From contig NZ_JAGPNL010000012.1 of NCBI RefSeq assembly GCF_018069565.1, positions 52,867 to 116,866 on the forward strand: DNA of 64,000 bases, in the 5' to 3' direction. The notes beneath the pieces are model-generated. The model worked only from the letters and a program-made list of their open reading frames with translations. It did not search any database and was not told the DNA's origin. Made by a program: the position numbers and the translations under genes. The DNA comes from Streptomyces tagetis (GTDB lineage: Bacteria > Actinomycetota > Actinomycetes > Streptomycetales > Streptomycetaceae). This document shows, one piece after another, positions 27,201-38,464 of the stretch; the stretch's first letter is position 1, and each line of letters starts with the position of its first letter.

Positions 27201-30146
27201 TCAGTCCGTCGCCACGTGCAGGCCGGTGGCCGTACCGGTCACCGCCAGGGCCCCCTCCCGGTCCGTGCGCAGGACCCTCGCCCCCTGGGCACGCAGTGCC
27301 TCCACCGTCGCCGGGGACGGGTGCCCATACGGGTTCGGATCACCGCAACTGACCAGGGCGAGCCGGGGCGACGCCGTGCGGAGGAGTCCGGCGTCCTGGT
27401 GCGCCGAGCCGTGGTGGGCCACCTTGAGCACATCGACCTCGGCCAGGAGCGCCGCCTGCGATCTGTCCAGCTCCCGCTGTGCCGGGGGTTCGAGATCGCC
27501 GAGCAGCAGCAGCCGCAGGCCCGCCGTCCGCACCAGCAGGGTGACACTCGCGTCGTTGGGTCCGGCGGCGGCGGACACCGGCCCCGGTGGCGGCCACAGC
27601 ACCCGCCAGGACAGCTCCCCGGTGCGCCGCTCCTCCCCGGCGAGGGCCCGCCGCACCGGAACGCCCCGCGCCTTCGCCTGACGGCGGACTGACTCCGCCT
27701 GGTCGGCGGGCTCGTCCAGCCCGGTCGTCTCGATCACACCCACCCGGCGGCCCCGCAACACCCCGGGCAGCCCGGCCACGTGATCGGCATGGAAGTGGGT
27801 CAGCAGCACCAGCGGGACACTGGTGATCCCGAGCGAGCGCAGACAACGGTCGACCAGCACCGGATCAGGCCCGGCGTCCACCACCACACCGGCCCCCGAC
27901 CCCGCCGCCAGCACCAGCGCGTCCCCCTGCCCCACGTCACACATCACCATCCGCCAGCCCGGCGGCGGCCACCCCGTGACCACCCGCGCCAACGGCACCG
28001 GTCGCACCACCGCCACCACCAGCAGCACCGCACAGGCACCGCACCACCACGGATGCGCGAGCAGCCGCCGGCCGACCAGCAGCACCCCCACCGTCAGCAG
28101 GGCGAGCAGCGCCGCCCCCGTCCACGAGCCCGGCCAGTCCACCCCCGCGCCCGGCAACGCCGCGCCGGTACGGGCGATCACCGCGATCCACCCGGCCGGC
28201 CACCCCGCGCACCACGCCAGCGCCTCGGCCACCGGCATCGCGACCGGCGCCGCCGCCAGCACCGCGAACCCCAGCACCGTCGCCGGCGCGACCGCGAACT
28301 CCACCAGCAGGTTGCACGGCACCGCCACCAGACTCACCCGGGACGACAACACGGCCACGACCGGCGCGCACACGGCCTGCGCGGCCCCCGCCGCCGCCAG
28401 CGCCTCCGCGAGCCGGGGCGGGACCCCGCGCCGGAGCAGTGCCCCGCTCCACCGGGGGGCGAGGGTCAGCAGGGCGCCGGTGGCCAGCACCGAGAGCAGG
28501 AAACCGTAACTCCGCGCCAGCCACGGGTCGTAGAGCACCAGCAGGAGCACCGCCGCGGCCAGGGCCGGCAGCAGCGATCTACGGCGTCCGGTGGCCAGCG
28601 CGAGCAAAGCGATCGCCCCGCAGGCCGCCGCCCGCAGCACACTCGGATCGGGCCGGCACACGATCACGAAGGCCAGCGCCAGCCCGCCACCGAGCAACGC
28701 GGTCGTCCGCAGCGAGAGACCGAGGCGCGGGGCCAGTCCCCGGCGTCCGCTGTGCTGGGCCAGCCCCGGCGGCCCGAGCAGCAACGCGATCATGATGGTG
28801 AGGTTGGCACCGGACACGGCGAGGGTGTGCGCGAGGTCGGTCGCCTTGAACGCCTCGTCCAGCTCCGGCGTCAGCCGGGAGGTGTCCCCGACGACCAGGC
28901 CCGGCAACAGCGCCCGCGCGTCCGCGGGCAGGCCGTCGGTGGCCTCCCTCAGCCCCGCGCGCAGCCTCCCGGCCAGCCGCTGCGGAGCCGACGGCCCCTT
29001 CACCACCTCCGGCGCCCCCTGGCCACGTACCCGCAGTACGGCGGCGACCCGGTCCCCGCTCTCCCGCGCGGGCGCCGACCGCGCGGTGACCCGCAGCCGC
29101 GTACTGGGCAGCAGCCCCAGCCAGGGCGAGGTGTCCGGCCCCTCGCCCGCCACCCCGGCGTCCCCGCCACCGCCCGGTGGGCCCCGGGGCACCGGCCCGG
29201 CGGCCAGGTCGACGAGCAGCAGCACCGGCGTCCGCGTCGCCGTGCTCCTCCCCGCCTCCTCCACCCGGCGCACATCGGCCCGGATCACGGCCGTCGGCGA
29301 AGCCGCGTGGTTGCCCCGGACCCGGGGACGGCTCACCCGCGGGTCGGCGGTCACCTCCACCTCGGCGGTCACCGTGGCGTACCGACCCGCCAGCTCAGGC
29401 ACCGGGCCCCGCCGCAGATCCGCCCCGTGCAGCGCCGCCGAGGCGGTGGACGCGGCGACGCAGAGCAGTACGGCGGCCACCGACACCCGCAGTGCCATAC
29501 GCCGCCGGGGCCTGTGGGGCCGCCCGGCGGGGAGTGGTCCTGGGGGCTCTCCGGTGGGCCGTGGTCCTGGAGGCTCTGCGGTGGGCCGTGGTCCTGGAGG
29601 CTCTATGGCGGGTCGCGGCCGTCGGGGCCCTGTGATGGGCCGTGGACCTTGGGGCCCTCCGGTGGACCCTGGCCGCCGGGACCCACCGGCAGGCCGTGGC
29701 CGGTCGCATCGTCCGGTACGGCGGACCGCCGCCGGCAGCAGCAGGGCGCCGCCCGCCGCGAGGCACCCGACCGCCACGACGGCGGCCCATCCCGGCGAGG
29801 CGTGCAGCATCAGCGCCGCCGTGACCCAGGCCGCCAGCGCGGGCGCCACCAACCGCAGGTCCACGGGGCCCTCGTGCCGGGGGCGCGTGGCGCCGAGTTG
29901 ATGCTCGGGGAGAGGGCGCGTCGCGTCCGGGTGGTCGGGGGATGTCGGGGCGGTGAGGATGGTGGGCGTGGGCGCCGTGACTGCCGGGGTGTGGCCGGCG
30001 CCACCGCCGTGACCGGGGACTACGGAGAAGGCTGAGGGCGTCCCCGTGCCGAGAAGGGTGGAGGTGTCCGGTGGGTTCCCGGTCCCCTGGGTGATCGGGA
30101 GTTCCGGCCCGCTGCGGATGGGCCGGGGGCCGTGGCGCCGGGTCAT
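27201..30146 (-). CDS. comEC: ComEC/Rec2 family DNA-uptake channel protein
   Basis: About 981 residues of integral membrane protein. After an N-terminal low-complexity tail there are membrane segments. A Pro-rich insert of 9-residue units (EPPGPRPTA, EPPGPRPTG, EPPGPLPAG) follows, then the DUF4131/OB region, the competence domain with LAHTLAVSGANLTIMIALL, and a C-terminal metallo-beta-lactamase domain with VLLTHFHADHVAGLPG. The ATG at 30146 overlaps the comEA stop (ATGA). The family transports single-stranded DNA in competent bacteria; its role in Streptomyces is not clear. The true start may be further inside. Confidence 0.9.
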   Translation of the reverse strand: MTRRHGPRPIRSGPELPITQGTGNPPDTSTLLGTGTPSAFSVVPGHGGGAGHTPAVTAPTPTILTAPTSPDHPDATRPLPEHQLGATRPRHEGPVDLRLVAPALAAWVTAALMLHASPGWAAVVAVGCLAAGGALLLPAAVRRTGRCDRPRPAGGSRRPGSTGGPQGPRPITGPRRPRPAIEPPGPRPTAEPPGPRPTGEPPGPLPAGRPHRPRRRMALRVSVAAVLLCVAASTASAALHGADLRRGPVPELAGRYATVTAEVEVTADPRVSRPRVRGNHAASPTAVIRADVRRVEEAGRSTATRTPVLLLVDLAAGPVPRGPPGGGGDAGVAGEGPDTSPWLGLLPSTRLRVTARSAPARESGDRVAAVLRVRGQGAPEVVKGPSAPQRLAGRLRAGLREATDGLPADARALLPGLVVGDTSRLTPELDEAFKATDLAHTLAVSGANLTIMIALLLGPPGLAQHSGRRGLAPRLGLSLRTTALLGGGLALAFVIVCRPDPSVLRAAACGAIALLALATGRRRSLLPALAAAVLLLVLYDPWLARSYGFLLSVLATGALLTLAPRWSGALLRRGVPPRLAEALAAAGAAQAVCAPVVAVLSSRVSLVAVPCNLLVEFAVAPATVLGFAVLAAAPVAMPVAEALAWCAGWPAGWIAVIARTGAALPGAGVDWPGSWTGAALLALLTVGVLLVGRRLLAHPWWCGACAVLLVVAVVRPVPLARVVTGWPPPGWRMVMCDVGQGDALVLAAGSGAGVVVDAGPDPVLVDRCLRSLGITSVPLVLLTHFHADHVAGLPGVLRGRRVGVIETTGLDEPADQAESVRRQAKARGVPVRRALAGEERRTGELSWRVLWPPPGPVSAAAGPNDASVTLLVRTAGLRLLLLGDLEPPAQRELDRSQAALLAEVDVLKVAHHGSAHQDAGLLRTASPRLALVSCGDPNPYGHPSPATVEALRAQGARVLRTDREGALAVTGTATGLHVATD
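29534..29668. repeat. 27-bp repeat inside comEC
   Basis: Units starting GTGGTCCTGG at 29534, 29561 and 29588 are exactly 27 bp apart, with weaker copies further right. They encode a 9-residue Pro/Gly/Glu repeat between the first membrane helices. Confidence 0.75.
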
Positions 30147-31642
30147 GGTCGTACCAGGTCGCGGAGGTCGGCGAAGCGGCGCTCGCCGATGCCGTTGACC
30201 TCCCGTAACTCGTCCACCGAGCGGAAGCCGCCGTGCCGGGTGCGGTAGTCGATGATGTGCCGGGCCAGCACGGGGCCGACGCCTGGCAGGGTGTCGAGTT
30301 GCTCGGCGGTCGCCGTGTTCAGGGAGACCAGGCCGCCGGGCGTCCCTCCCGCTGGCACGCTGCCGTCCGGGCCGGGGGCGGGGGCCGGGGCGCCGACGAC
30401 GATCTGTTCGCCGTCCACGAGGAAGCGGGCCCGGTTGAGCGTGTCCGTGTCCGTGCCGGGCCGTACTCCACCGGCCGCGTGCAGGGCGTCCGCGACGCGC
30501 GAGCCGGGCGGCAGCCGGTGGACGCCGGGACGGCGCACCTTGCCGCCCACGTCGACCACGATCTCGGCCCCGGCCGTCGGCGCCCCGGCCCGAGGTACGC
30601 CCGCCTGCTCGCCCCGGTCCCCCGCCCCGCTGCCCTCCTCCGCCTCGCTCCGCCCGTCCGCGCCGAACGCCGCCGCCTCCCGGACCACTTCGGGCGCCGC
30701 GACCGACTCGGCACGACCCGACCTGAAGTGGTGCACGGCGAACGCCGTCGCCACCGCGAGCACGACGGTGAGCGCGACCACCCCGCGCCGCTCCAGCCCA
30801 CACCTGTTCTGCAACCACAGCGGCATCCGCTCCCGCAGCGCCGACCCGACCCTCCCCCGCCAGACCACCCCCACGGAGGCGACCCCCGCCAACGTCTCCT
30901 TCCGCAGGACCCTCTCAGCACCAACGGCCAGGCCGGGAGCGCCAGTCGGGCGGGGAACACCGGGCAAGCCGACACCACCGGTCGCCCCGGGAGGGGCGAC
31001 CAGGTCGGGAGCACCGGCCGAGGACCGGCCGTGACGAGCGGCGCCCGGCCCGCCGTGGGGAGCCGTGCCGGCACCGATGCCCGAGCCCGCGTACAAAGCG
31101 GTGCCCGGCCCGTTACCGCCACCCGCGTACGGAACGGTGACAGGACCACCGTTCCCCACAGGACCCGACCGCGTATGCGGAGCCGACACCCCGGGGCGAG
31201 CGTGCCGCCCGCCGCCCGCCGCCACAGGGCGCCCGGCGACGGAAGCCGCGGGCCGCCCGGCACCGGAGGGGCCCGCCGTCCGCCGGCTCCACAGTCCGCC
31301 CGCGATGCCGGCGCCGTACACCGCCCGGCCGGCCGCGCGCCCGGCCGCCGCGCGCCACGCCGGGGGCAACCCCGTGGTCGGCCCGGAGGCCGTCCCCGTA
31401 GCCGCACCGGTGGGCGGGACCTTGCCGGACTCCCTTCCGGGCCCGGGGCGTTGGGCGAGGAGTGTCTCGGCACGGCGGAGGGATTCCTCGGCCGGTGCCC
31501 GGGGCGGCCGGGACCGGCCGCGCTCGGGTGGCCTGCGGTGCCGTCGGGTCCGTCCGTCGGAGCCCGGGGCCCGGCCCGGTCCGCTGCTCGCGGAGACTGT
31601 GCGAAAACGTGATCGAAGAGTCATGCGGCGAGGATGGGGCAT
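30143..31642 (-). CDS. comEA: ComEA-type DNA-binding protein with long N-terminal region
   Basis: 499 residues. The C-terminus has two helix-hairpin-helix motifs (LNTATAEQLDTLPGVGPVLA and DELREVNGIGERRFADL) that bind DNA. Before it is an SLBB domain (EIVVDVGGKVRRPGVHRL) and a single membrane helix (RGVVALTVVLAVATAFAV). The first 280 residues are Arg/Pro/Gly-rich and cytosolic. Start could be ATG 31642, preceded by GGAGACGGGGGA, or ATG 31624. It is translationally coupled to comEC. Confidence 0.9.
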   Translation of the reverse strand: MPHPRRMTLRSRFRTVSASSGPGRAPGSDGRTRRHRRPPERGRSRPPRAPAEESLRRAETLLAQRPGPGRESGKVPPTGAATGTASGPTTGLPPAWRAAAGRAAGRAVYGAGIAGGLWSRRTAGPSGAGRPAASVAGRPVAAGGGRHARPGVSAPHTRSGPVGNGGPVTVPYAGGGNGPGTALYAGSGIGAGTAPHGGPGAARHGRSSAGAPDLVAPPGATGGVGLPGVPRPTGAPGLAVGAERVLRKETLAGVASVGVVWRGRVGSALRERMPLWLQNRCGLERRGVVALTVVLAVATAFAVHHFRSGRAESVAAPEVVREAAAFGADGRSEAEEGSGAGDRGEQAGVPRAGAPTAGAEIVVDVGGKVRRPGVHRLPPGSRVADALHAAGGVRPGTDTDTLNRARFLVDGEQIVVGAPAPAPGPDGSVPAGGTPGGLVSLNTATAEQLDTLPGVGPVLARHIIDYRTRHGGFRSVDELREVNGIGERRFADLRDLVRP

Positions 31643-31843
31643 TCCCCCGTCTCCGCGATGATCATGGTGGATTCCCGGGGATTACTGCCCGGTTGTGGAT
31701 ATCTCCGTCACCCACACGAGGGACGTGGCCATCACAGCCTGGACTCCGGCCACCCGGTATCCCCGACTACGCCCCACGCTCGCCGCCTACGCCACCCCGT
31801 CTGCCAGCCCCGACGGCACCATCAGCCCCGATCGCCCCACCCC

Positions 31844-32689
31844 TCACCGGGGTGACACCACCGCCCCCAGCAGCCCCGGGCCCGTGTGGGCCCCGATCAC
31901 CGCGCCGACCTCGCTCACGTGCAGGTCGGCCAGCCCCGGCACCCGTTCGCGGAGCCGTTCCGCGAGGGCCGAGGCCCGCTCGGGGGCGGCGAGGTGGTGG
32001 ACGGCGATGTCGACGGGGGCGTTGCCCGCCCGGTCGGCGACGATCTCCTCCAGCCGGGCGATGGCCTTGGACGCCGTGCGCACCTTCTCCAGCGGTTCGA
32101 TGCGGCCGTCGCTGAGCTGGAGCAGCGGCTTCACCGCGAGGGCGGAGCCGAGCAGCGCCTGGGCCGCGCCGATCCGGCCGCCGCGGCGCAGGTAGTCGAG
32201 GGTGTCGACGTAGAAGTAGGCGGAGGTGTTCGAGGAGCGTTTTTCGGCGGCGGCGACGGCCTCGTCGACGGTTCCGCCGGCCTCGGCGGTCTCGGCGGCG
32301 GCGAGGGCGCAGAAGCCGAGGGCCATGGCGATCATGCCGGTGTCGACGACGTGTACCGGGACAGGTGCCTCGCGGGCGGCGACGACGGCGGCGTCGTACG
32401 TGCCGGACAGCTCGGACGACAGGTGGAGGGAGACGATGCTCTGGGCTCCGGCGGCTGCGAGATCGCGGTAGGTCTCGGCGAAGAGGGCGGGGCTGGGGCG
32501 GGAGGTGGTGACGGGGTGCCGCTTCTGGAGGGCCTGGGCGAGGGAGCGGGTGGAGATCTCGGTCCCCTCGCGCAGGGCCTGGTCACCGAGGACCACGGTC
32601 AGGGGCACCGCGATGATGCCGTGCCGTTCCATCGTCCGGTCCGGTAGGTAGGCCGTTGAATCCGTGACGATCGCGACATGGCGGGACAT
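31844..32689 (-). CDS. DegV family fatty-acid-binding protein
   Basis: 281 residues. The start AIVTDSTAYLP and the TTSRPSPALFAETYRDLAAAG segment with Ser/Thr lipid-head contacts are characteristic of DegV/FakB proteins, which bind a fatty acid for its kinase. ATG at 32689 (MSRHVAIVTD) is chosen; ATG 32719 lacks a ribosome site. It precedes comEA-comEC after about 200 bp that contain no gene. Confidence 0.9.
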   Translation of the reverse strand: MSRHVAIVTDSTAYLPDRTMERHGIIAVPLTVVLGDQALREGTEISTRSLAQALQKRHPVTTSRPSPALFAETYRDLAAAGAQSIVSLHLSSELSGTYDAAVVAAREAPVPVHVVDTGMIAMALGFCALAAAETAEAGGTVDEAVAAAEKRSSNTSAYFYVDTLDYLRRGGRIGAAQALLGSALAVKPLLQLSDGRIEPLEKVRTASKAIARLEEIVADRAGNAPVDIAVHHLAAPERASALAERLRERVPGLADLHVSEVGAVIGAHTGPGLLGAVVSPR

Positions 32690-32761
32690 GAGCTGGAGGT
32701 TACCTGGCGTAGTGCCCATACGGCAGCCCGGCCCCGGGACCGGTGGTGACGGGCGCGGCGG

Positions 32762-33514
32762 TCAGGTCGTGTTCTCCGGGCGGGCCTTCTTCTGCCACGG
32801 GTACGCGGGGCGTACGCCGGGCGGGGTGATGGCGGGCGGCGTGCGCGGGTCGGCGTTGGACGACGGGCGCTGCGGCCGGCGGTGTCCTTCGGCCGGGGCA
32901 CCGGAGCGGGAACCGGGCTGCCTGCCGGAGTGCGTGGCCGGCGGGGGCTGCGGGGTCGTGGCGGGGTCGACGGGGGCCCAGTGGCGCAGTGCGCCGGCCT
33001 CGACGTCGATCTCGGCGCTGAGTGCTTCCAGGTCGTCGTCGACCAAGTGGTGGGCGCGGTCGTGCGCGGCCCAGCGCAGTTCCTCCGCCGAGCGGGTGAT
33101 GCGCTCGGTGCGGGCGCGGAACGCGGGCAGCAGCTCGGCGATCCTGGTCCGGTCGGGTTCGGCCTCCAGCCGCCTCAGCTCGGCGTCGAGTTCCAAGCCG
33201 TGGGCGCTGAGCCGTTCGAAGAGGGCGAGGGATTCCTTGAGGGAGTGGTCCTCGGCCACGCGCGCGTGGAGCGTGTCCTGAGTGGCACGCATGGAGGTGC
33301 GCAGGGAGAGCCGCAGTTCGGCCAGTTCGCCGGCCGGTCCGGGCTGGACGATGGACTTGGCGCGCAGGGTGTGGTCCTCGACGGTGCGGCGGGCCTGGGA
33401 GATGCCGCGGTCCACACTGCGCTTGGCGGCGCCGACCACCTTGACGGTGGCGTAGACGCCGACCACGACGGCGAGCAGGAAGAGCACGGCGAAAACGGTG
33501 ATCACTGCTTCCAC
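32762..33514 (-). CDS. membrane-anchored coiled-coil protein, unknown function
   Basis: 250 residues. The GTG start at 33514 is chosen because AGAGGAG lies five bases upstream and it places the hydrophobic helix (VEAVITVFAVLFLLAVVVGVYATVKVV) at the N-terminus. The central part (about 30-180) is heptad-rich and charged, a probable coiled coil. The tail is Pro/Ser-rich ending in PENTT. It resembles conserved actinobacterial membrane proteins without an assigned role. It lies between leuS and degV on the same strand. Confidence 0.75.
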   Translation of the reverse strand: MEAVITVFAVLFLLAVVVGVYATVKVVGAAKRSVDRGISQARRTVEDHTLRAKSIVQPGPAGELAELRLSLRTSMRATQDTLHARVAEDHSLKESLALFERLSAHGLELDAELRRLEAEPDRTRIAELLPAFRARTERITRSAEELRWAAHDRAHHLVDDDLEALSAEIDVEAGALRHWAPVDPATTPQPPPATHSGRQPGSRSGAPAEGHRRPQRPSSNADPRTPPAITPPGVRPAYPWQKKARPENTT

Positions 33515-33708
33515 GAAGCTCCTCTTCCGGGCGTCGGGCGGGCGGTTCGGACGTCGGGCCGCCGACAGGATCGGGTCGACGGTGCGCGGTGTCCGGGCGC
33601 CACCCTTCAACGGTAAACGCTGCGGGCGGGCCGGTGGTTCCTCCGGGACCCGGAACCGGCCCGCATTCGACCCCGGTCCTGCCGTACGCGTCCCCTAGGG
33701 GATGGGAA

Positions 33709-33735
33709 GGGGGACACCCGGGGCGGGTGCCCCCC
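33709..33735 (-). terminator. leuS terminator hairpin
   Basis: GGGGG-A-CACCC and GGGTG-CCCCC arms form a stem of about 10 bp with one bulge, 16 bp after the leuS stop at 33751. Confidence 0.6.
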
Positions 33736-33750
33736 TGTGAGGCCGCCGGG

Positions 33751-36639
<2,889 letters not shown>

Positions 36640-36688
36640 GATCCTCAAAGCTCCATCGATCGTCTTCGCCAGCGGCTGCGACATCCGG

Positions 36689-36719
36689 AAAACGAAAAAT
36701 CCCCTCGCACAGGAGGGGA
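36689..36719 (-). terminator. attenuator hairpin upstream of leuS
   Basis: On the - strand CCCCTC, loop CTGTGC, GAGGGG (36701-36718) is followed immediately by ATTTTTCGTTTT. This is the most classical intrinsic terminator in the window, yet it stands 50-60 bp before leuS, so it is best read as an attenuator. Confidence 0.8.
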
Positions 36720-36766
36720 CGCCGCGCCGATTCCGCCACCGGACTGCGACCGGCGGTCGGGACTGA

Positions 36767-36805
36767 TCAGCGCGGCTCGCTAAGCAGAAGGCGTACGGCA
36801 CGCAT
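36767..36805 (-). CDS. leuS leader peptide MRAVRLLLSEPR
   Basis: A 12-codon ORF, ATG at 36805 and TGA at 36767-36769, with Leu codons at positions 6, 7 and 8 (CTT CTG CTT). Its last two codons contain GCCGCGC, which is exactly complementary to GCGCGGC located just before the attenuator hairpin. Position, Leu run and hairpin together match transcription attenuation by leader-peptide translation. No ribosome site is seen; a TACCCT hexamer six bases before the ATG suggests a leaderless message. Confidence 0.7.
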   Translation of the reverse strand: MRAVRLLLSEPR

Positions 36806-36811
36806 GGCGTC

Positions 36812-36817
36812 AGGGTA
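36812..36817 (-). promoter_or_regulatory. possible -10 element of leuS leader transcript
   Basis: TACCCT on the - strand ends six bases before the leader ATG, the spacing seen for leaderless Streptomyces transcripts. No good -35 was found. Confidence 0.35.
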
Positions 36818-37031
36818 CCGCAGCCGTCGAGACCGCTGCGACGCGCTTCCGAGCCCGCCAAACCTGAATCTTGGTCAAAGTTTACTTCGCGTAACGACCA
36901 CTATGGGACATCACAACGGACAGATGGTCCTTTCATAACAGCGCAATAACTCGAATCTGGTACCCATGGGTATGGCGCCACTTAGAGTGCGGCTGCGGGA
37001 CCGCCTTCCCGAACCGCTCGGAGTTGCCCCC

Positions 37032-37220
37032 ATGAACCCTCCCCTGATCCACCCGCGCAGTCACTCTGCGTCCTCACCACCTGCCGTTCCCCCGGCCACG
37101 ACACGCCCGGACGCGATATCCGGCGCCCCCGCGGCCACCCCGACACGCCGGGCCGCCACGCCCACCCCCGTCACCACCACCCCCGCCCCCGCCCCGACGT
37201 GGGGAGGGATGGCGCCGTGA
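37032..37220 (+). CDS. small Pro/Thr-rich ORF before the membrane haem protein gene
   Basis: 62 codons from ATG 37032 (preceded by GGAG at 37020) or 84 from ATG 36966. The product is Pro/Thr/Ala-rich with no recognisable domain and ends PTWGGMAP. Its TGA overlaps the GTG of the next gene (GTGA). It may be a real small protein or a coupling ORF whose translation opens the downstream start; the sequence alone does not decide. Confidence 0.4.
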   Translation: MNPPLIHPRSHSASSPPAVPPATTRPDAISGAPAATPTRRAATPTPVTTTPAPAPTWGGMAP

Positions 37221-38464
37221 CGACGGACAGCAGCACGGCGGGCGACACCTTCGCGGAGTTCCTCAACTTCGGCGCGGGTGTCCTCTCCCTGGTCTTCCTC
37301 AGTTGCTCGGTGATCTGGGGCCTCGTCGCCCAGGACCGGGTCGTGCTCGACACCCGCCGGCGGATCATGGCCCAGGCGGTGCACCGGAGCACCGCCGTCG
37401 CCTCGATCGTGTTCCTCCTGGTGCACATCACGATCAAACTGGTGCTGGACCACACCACCTGGGTCGCCGCGGTGATCCCGTTCGGACTGCTGGCCACGGA
37501 GGACGAGGCGTTCGGCGGCCGGGGCTTCCTCATCGGCCTCGGTACCGTCGCCAGCCTGCTCATGATCTTCGTGGGCGTCACCGGCATCCTGCGCAACCGA
37601 TTCGCCTCGCCCGCCCCCGTCGCCGCCCGCTGGCGGGCCATGCACATGCTGGCCTACCCGGCCTGGTGCGCCGCCCTCATCCACGGGCTCTACGCGGGTC
37701 GAGCCGCGAAGCCGATCTTCCTGATCCTGTACGGACTGTCCCTCCTCGGCGTCATGGGCGCCCTCGCCCTGCGCGTCGCGCCCCAGCGGGTCAAGCGCCA
37801 GGCCGCCGAAGCCATCACCCGCCTCCTCGGCACCGGCGACCCCGATGGCCGCGAGGCCCCCCGCGAGAAGCGCGGACGCTCCGGCGGCTCCTCCGCGCTC
37901 CCCGGCTACGAGGACGTCACCGCGACCCGCGCCGCCGCACCCGCCGCGGCCCCCACCGCCGCGCAGCCCCGGTACGAGACCGCGGAGCGGGTCGCCCCGC
38001 CCATGCCGGAACAGCCCGCCGACGGATTCGCGGCGGCCTACCGCGCCGTCTCCTCACCCCCACGCGCCCCGCAGCAGGCCGGAGCCCCCCAGGGCATGCC
38101 GGCGCAGATGCCGCCGGACATGCGGCCCACCGAGGCGATGCCCGTCGTCGACACGGGCGGCAGCACCTCCGGAAACTGGCCGATACCGTCCCCGCCGCCG
38201 GTCGGCGAGGCGCCCCCCTCGGCGTACGACCCGCTCAACGACACGGGATACAACATCCCCGCCTACGGCAATCCGGGCACGCAGCCCCAGGGCCCGAGTG
38301 ACGTGTACGACACCGGTGAGACGAACGGCGCCTACGCCCCGTACAACCCGAACGACACGTACAACAGCGGTCCCGCCACAGAAACAACCCCCGGTGTGTC
38401 CTACGACTTCGGCGCACCGGGTTCGGGCGAACCTTGGAACACGCCTTCCGGAGGCTTTAAGTGA
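37217..38464 (+). CDS. membrane protein with ferric-reductase-like haem-b domain
   Basis: 415 residues, GTG start at 37217 with GGGGAGGGA upstream. The first 200 residues hold about five membrane helices with paired His on two helices (AVHRSTAVASIVFLLVHI and MHMLAYPAWCAALIHGL). This is the pattern of bis-haem ferric-reductase-like transmembrane proteins. The C-terminal 200 residues are a hydrophilic Pro/Asn/Tyr-rich tail. It overlaps the NuoF-ferredoxin gene (GTGA), so it is likely the membrane electron carrier or terminal reductase for that protein. Confidence 0.8.
   Translation: MTTDSSTAGDTFAEFLNFGAGVLSLVFLSCSVIWGLVAQDRVVLDTRRRIMAQAVHRSTAVASIVFLLVHITIKLVLDHTTWVAAVIPFGLLATEDEAFGGRGFLIGLGTVASLLMIFVGVTGILRNRFASPAPVAARWRAMHMLAYPAWCAALIHGLYAGRAAKPIFLILYGLSLLGVMGALALRVAPQRVKRQAAEAITRLLGTGDPDGREAPREKRGRSGGSSALPGYEDVTATRAAAPAAAPTAAQPRYETAERVAPPMPEQPADGFAAAYRAVSSPPRAPQQAGAPQGMPAQMPPDMRPTEAMPVVDTGGSTSGNWPIPSPPPVGEAPPSAYDPLNDTGYNIPAYGNPGTQPQGPSDVYDTGETNGAYAPYNPNDTYNSGPATETTPGVSYDFGAPGSGEPWNTPSGGFK

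Noticed and set aside
36689..36966. T-box riboswitch upstream of leuS
   Set aside because: No conserved T-box sequence was seen; a leader ORF with Leu codons and a terminator explains the region better.
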